Origin: a bacterium
Lineage (GTDB): Bacteria; Electryoneota; Electryoneia; Electryoneales; Electryoneaceae
Direction: 5' to 3'
DNA length: 64,000 nucleotides
NCBI GenBank assembly: GCA_028278125.1
Contig: JANQEY010000088.1
Location: forward strand, 1 to 64,000
The notes beneath the pieces are model-generated. The model saw nothing but the letters and a program-made list of their open reading frames with translations, searched no databases and had not been told where the DNA came from. Both the position numbers and the translations under genes were made by a program. How positions within the stretch are numbered: the stretch's first letter is position 1; every line of letters starts with the position of its first letter. Positions 60,800-64,000 of this stretch are shown piece after piece.

Positions 60800-63472
60800 A
60801 TGACCCGCCTTACGTTTTCGCTTGGAGTTATTTTCCTGACCTGTTCCCTGGCGCTGGGTGAAACAATGCCATCGCCAAACGCACCAAAGGGACCCCTTGC
60901 TCCCTGGAACAAACATATTTCCACTGCAGACATTGATATCCAGAACCGGGTGCACAGAACCGGATCTATGTGGATGAATATCACCAACTGGGGATTCTTC
61001 GGAAATTACAGTACACTTAGTGATGACCAGATGACCGATCCCGAGTATCCTGGAACCTGGGCTCCGCAATGTGAATTCCCCGGGGGAAGTGGTGTTCAAT
61101 ATCTGTACCAGGGAACACTCTGGCTGGGTGCGATGATCCAGGATGAGGGATTCCAGTATCCACGAGTTTCTACAGGTACAGAAGGCTGGATCGTCCCGCG
61201 AATCCATGAATTTTACCCGGGCGAAGTACCTGACCCAATAGTCGAACGAACTACACGTCCCAATGCTTTCAACAGGCTTGGTGATTTTATCACCAGCGAT
61301 GATGCGATAAGTGAGCAGGATTTTGTAGTTACGTATACAGACACCCTGAGGGACCCTTACTATGTTGAATCGGATCCCCGTGATGGAGTTCATGAACCCC
61401 TGGGAATCAAAATTACCCAGACAAGTTATTCCTGGAGCTATGCATACGCCCGTGATTTTATCATCATCGACTGGGAAATTGAAAATATCGCCGATAACTA
61501 TCTTAAAAATCTCTATGTGGGTTTGTATGTGGATGCCGATGTAGGTGCGATCTGGGAACAGAGCCGCGACAACACTGCCGGCCACACTGATGATATCTGC
61601 GGATTCCAACAATATTACTATTACGAGAATGCTGAGGGTATCCTGGATTCAATGGTCATTAATACTGCCTGGATCGCAGATAATGACGGACGTCCGACAC
61701 CAGTTGCAGCCGGTAATGATTTTATCACACCTCATGTTACCGGGGTTAGAGTAGTGCGTGCACCTAATCCACGTTTAAAAACCAGTTTTAACTGGTGGAT
61801 ATCCAATAGTGATCCCACACTCGATTTTGGACCGGCCTGGGATGACGATGGTTCAGATGGTGAATGGACCGAAGAGCTTGGAACTCCGCTCGGTGACAAC
61901 AGGAAATATTTTGTCCTTGGAAATCGAGAATTTGATTACGACCAGGTGTATGTTGATGAACCGGATTGGATAGCGGAAAATCCACAGGAAACTAATAATC
62001 CTGCAACTGGAGCAGAAGAGACACATAATTGGCGTGTTTCAGACGGACCGAACGAAGATTTAGCGAATGGATATGATACCCGTTACCTGTTGTCATGGGG
62101 ACCGTTGGGCATATTTGATTTTATTGATGAGTCCGGGGAACGGATTTATCGTCTCAATCCCGGTGAAAGATTCAGTATGACTGTTGGATATGTCGCGGGA
62201 GAAAATTTCCACGACCGTAACAATCCTCAAGCTTCAAACGCTGAAATTGATCCCACACTATTTGACTTCACCGATCTACGTTACAACGCTGACTGGGTTG
62301 CCAAGGTATATGACAACCCGATGATCGATACAAATGGAGATGGCTGGTATGGTGAAGATACTGGCCTGGACATGCTATACGCAGAAAATATCGGTGACCC
62401 GGTAATAATTGATGGAATAAATTACGGTACCTACCCGGGAGCTGATGAAGGCGAACTTGACAATCGACTTCAACCTGAAGAAGACATTAATCCATTAAAA
62501 CCGATTCAATATGATTATACAACCGGTAACGGAATGCTTGATTTTGGCGATGGTGAACCGGATTTCCGCGGTCCGCCTCCTCCGCCGATCCCTATTTTAA
62601 CCCATATTCCACATCCGGACGACATAAAACTGCACTGGACAAAATTCCCCAGCGAAGATTCATTATACCAGGATCCTTTCAGTCGCCTGCAGGATTTTGA
62701 AGGATACAGGATTTATCTCTCTACTAGTGGGTTGGAAGAAGAATACAGTTTTCTTGCGGAATATGACCGTATAGATTTCGCTTATTATTCCGATAATGAC
62801 AGCATAATGACAGTTCCCGTTGAAGACATTACCAATCTTCCGTCAGATTCGATAATCAACGAGGTTCCCGGACGTTTGTTGCCGGTTGGTCCCAACACAG
62901 GATTTGATGACCTCTGGGACCCGGTTAATGAAGAATATATCTACCGTTTACCGGATACCCATCCAATAATCCCGCGCTGGTACGCAGTAACAGCTTTTGA
63001 TTATGGCGATCCCAAATCGGGAACACCACCCCTGGAAAGTTCCAAGGGAGCGAACGCGATTTATATCGCGCCATCGGGATCACCTGATAGAGAGCCGGGA
63101 GTTGTACCAAATCCATATCGCGCTGATCAGAACTATACGAGAGTATATGGTAGTGGATATGCCTGGGAAAATCGTGACGATGGCACAATTGATTTTTATC
63201 CCCAGACAGATAGACGTATATATTTCTATAATTTACCGGCTGAATGCATTATCAGGGTCTTTACTGTCTCAGGTGATCTCGTGCAGATAATTCCTCATAA
63301 TACAATTGGAGATTTGAACTCTATGGAGAGCCTGGAGTATGCTGAAGGTTGGGATCTGAATTCACGCAACCGTCAACAGATTGTATCAGGTCTTTATATT
63401 TTCAGCGTGGAGGACATGACCCCCGAAAATAAAGGAAAAATTAAGACCGGCAAGTTTGTAGTCATTCGTTAA
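60800..63472 (+). CDS. Large secreted protein with 'PNPYR' C-terminal module, function unknown
   Basis: 890 residues; GAGG lies 6 bases before the ATG. A signal peptide (TFSLGVIFLTCSLALG) begins it. No enzyme motif is seen; the body is rich in Trp, Asp, Tyr and Gly, with segments such as GSMWMNITNWGFFGNYS, FIIIDWEIENIADNYLKNLYVGLYVDADVG and a Pro-rich hinge (FRGPPPPPIP) near 595. A fibronectin-like part (LHWTKFPSEDSLYQDPFSRLQDFEGYRIYLS) precedes the C-terminus GVVPNPYRADQNY...GLYIFSVED...TGKFVVIR. This layout recurs, often in many paralogues, in FCB candidate phyla (recalled, not searched). It is probably a surface or extracellular protein. Confidence 0.8.
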   Translation: MTRLTFSLGVIFLTCSLALGETMPSPNAPKGPLAPWNKHISTADIDIQNRVHRTGSMWMNITNWGFFGNYSTLSDDQMTDPEYPGTWAPQCEFPGGSGVQYLYQGTLWLGAMIQDEGFQYPRVSTGTEGWIVPRIHEFYPGEVPDPIVERTTRPNAFNRLGDFITSDDAISEQDFVVTYTDTLRDPYYVESDPRDGVHEPLGIKITQTSYSWSYAYARDFIIIDWEIENIADNYLKNLYVGLYVDADVGAIWEQSRDNTAGHTDDICGFQQYYYYENAEGILDSMVINTAWIADNDGRPTPVAAGNDFITPHVTGVRVVRAPNPRLKTSFNWWISNSDPTLDFGPAWDDDGSDGEWTEELGTPLGDNRKYFVLGNREFDYDQVYVDEPDWIAENPQETNNPATGAEETHNWRVSDGPNEDLANGYDTRYLLSWGPLGIFDFIDESGERIYRLNPGERFSMTVGYVAGENFHDRNNPQASNAEIDPTLFDFTDLRYNADWVAKVYDNPMIDTNGDGWYGEDTGLDMLYAENIGDPVIIDGINYGTYPGADEGELDNRLQPEEDINPLKPIQYDYTTGNGMLDFGDGEPDFRGPPPPPIPILTHIPHPDDIKLHWTKFPSEDSLYQDPFSRLQDFEGYRIYLSTSGLEEEYSFLAEYDRIDFAYYSDNDSIMTVPVEDITNLPSDSIINEVPGRLLPVGPNTGFDDLWDPVNEEYIYRLPDTHPIIPRWYAVTAFDYGDPKSGTPPLESSKGANAIYIAPSGSPDREPGVVPNPYRADQNYTRVYGSGYAWENRDDGTIDFYPQTDRRIYFYNLPAECIIRVFTVSGDLVQIIPHNTIGDLNSMESLEYAEGWDLNSRNRQQIVSGLYIFSVEDMTPENKGKIKTGKFVVIR

Positions 63473-63558
63473 TATTATTATACTCGTGTGATCTGGAGCA
63501 CATGTAAAGAGAACCAGGGTAATTTACATTTATCATCCCATGATTCGGAAGTGTACCA

Positions 63559-64000
63559 ATGTCAAGTGAAACGTCAATGCGTGTTACCTTCTGGGGCGCA
63601 CGTGGCAGTATTCCAACACCCTTAACTCCTTTAGAAGTAGAACGTAAGGCAATATCTCTTGCGGAGCAGGTGGTGCGTGCGGGTATCACTGATCCGGACC
63701 AGGTTGAAACTTACCTGATGGAAAACAATACACTTTTAGAACGGGGTACGGTTGGCGGTAATACTACCTGTGTCAGTGTTGAATGGGATGACACTACAAT
63801 CATTTTTGATGCCGGTACAGGAATCCGTGTCCTGGGTAATAAGTTGATGAAAGGACCACTCGGAAAGGGAGGAGAAGAAGCTTTTCTCCTGATGACCCAC
63901 ACCCATTGGGATCACATAATGGGCTTTCCGTTTTTCGGTCCTCTCTTCAAGGATAATACGATACATATCCATGGTGGTCATCCTGACCTGGAAAAGCGTT
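63559..64000 (+). CDS. MBL-fold metallo-hydrolase, N-terminal part (runs off the window)
   Basis: 147 codons are visible from the ATG at 63559 and the frame is still open at the window edge. It begins with MRVTFWGARGSIPTP, followed by a helical insert of ~45 residues, then VGGNTTCVSVEW and TIIFDAGTGIRVLGN, and the zinc motif THTHWDHIMGFPFF (H-x-H-x-D-H). This order matches the PhnP-like/cyclic phosphodiesterase group of MBL-fold proteins. A hydrolase acting on a phosphodiester is likely; the substrate is unknown. The gap from the previous stop is 86 bases. Confidence 0.88.
   Translation, partial: MSSETSMRVTFWGARGSIPTPLTPLEVERKAISLAEQVVRAGITDPDQVETYLMENNTLLERGTVGGNTTCVSVEWDDTTIIFDAGTGIRVLGNKLMKGPLGKGGEEAFLLMTHTHWDHIMGFPFFGPLFKDNTIHIHGGHPDLEKR

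Overview
The window looks like a chromosomal contig from an uncultured bacterium of the Fibrobacteres-Chlorobi-Bacteroidetes (FCB) superphylum, possibly one of its candidate lineages (Zixibacteria-, Marinimicrobia- or Electryonea-like). This is inferred from gene content. Six secreted proteins end in a 'YPNPFN'- or 'PNPYR'-type C-terminal sorting module like that of type IX secretion cargo. There is a TonB-dependent receptor with a carboxypeptidase-regulatory-like N-terminus, and many surface lipoproteins. Promoters, where legible, are of the ordinary sigma-70 type (a perfect TTGACA-N17-TATAAT precedes tRNA-Gln), not the Bacteroidetes -33/-7 type. I saw no insertion sequence, phage, CRISPR array or rRNA.

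Layout. 1-4.3 kb: the end of an outer-membrane-like protein, a degenerate-receiver/PAS/GAF/PAS protein, a small lysine-tailed protein and a DMT transporter. 4.5-8.3 kb: an envelope operon (secreted metalloprotease, SPOR lipoprotein, tandem MshEN-like protein, M23 lipoprotein). 8.4-14.6 kb: nucleotide-sugar dehydrogenase, a predicted barrel protein, a PDZ protein and a PIN-PhoH ATPase. 15-17.3 kb: an FG-GAP surface protein gene broken by one stop codon, then a repeat-packed spacer. 17.3-22 kb: an NtrC-type regulator and an archaeal-type acetoacetyl-CoA thiolase/HMG-CoA synthase/DUF35 operon. 22-26.4 kb: two tandem FG-GAP paralogues, the second frameshifted. 26.5-33.1 kb: an EEP-family enzyme, leuS, and fixC-fixX with a periplasmic protein. 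33.1-33.9 kb: a non-coding stretch full of GCAC-centred repeats. 34-39.6 kb: TonB receptor, beta-helix lipoprotein and a divergent lipoprotein. 39.7-47.4 kb: MgtC-like protein, PhoB-type regulator, ubiE, tRNA-Gln, S9 peptidase, DUF302 and aldo/keto reductase. 47.6-52 kb: a PEP-synthase-like phosphohistidine protein co-transcribed with a PAS histidine kinase and a response regulator. 52-64 kb: a tricorn-like protease, three more secreted or soluble genes, a POT peptide transporter, an 890-residue secreted protein and a truncated MBL-fold gene.

Themes. Protein degradation outside the cytoplasm is prominent: metalloprotease, S9 peptidase, tricorn-like S41 protease and a POT di/tripeptide importer fit a peptide-scavenging lifestyle. 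The isoprenoid entry enzymes are of the archaeal complex type. The intergenic regions carry several families of short palindromes whose flanks are constant while the two stem arms change together. The most unusual items are the phosphohistidine-protein/kinase/regulator operon, the zinc-ribbon-less DUF35 subunit in the HMG-CoA synthase operon, the palindrome families, and the GCAC repeat field at 33.2-33.8 kb.
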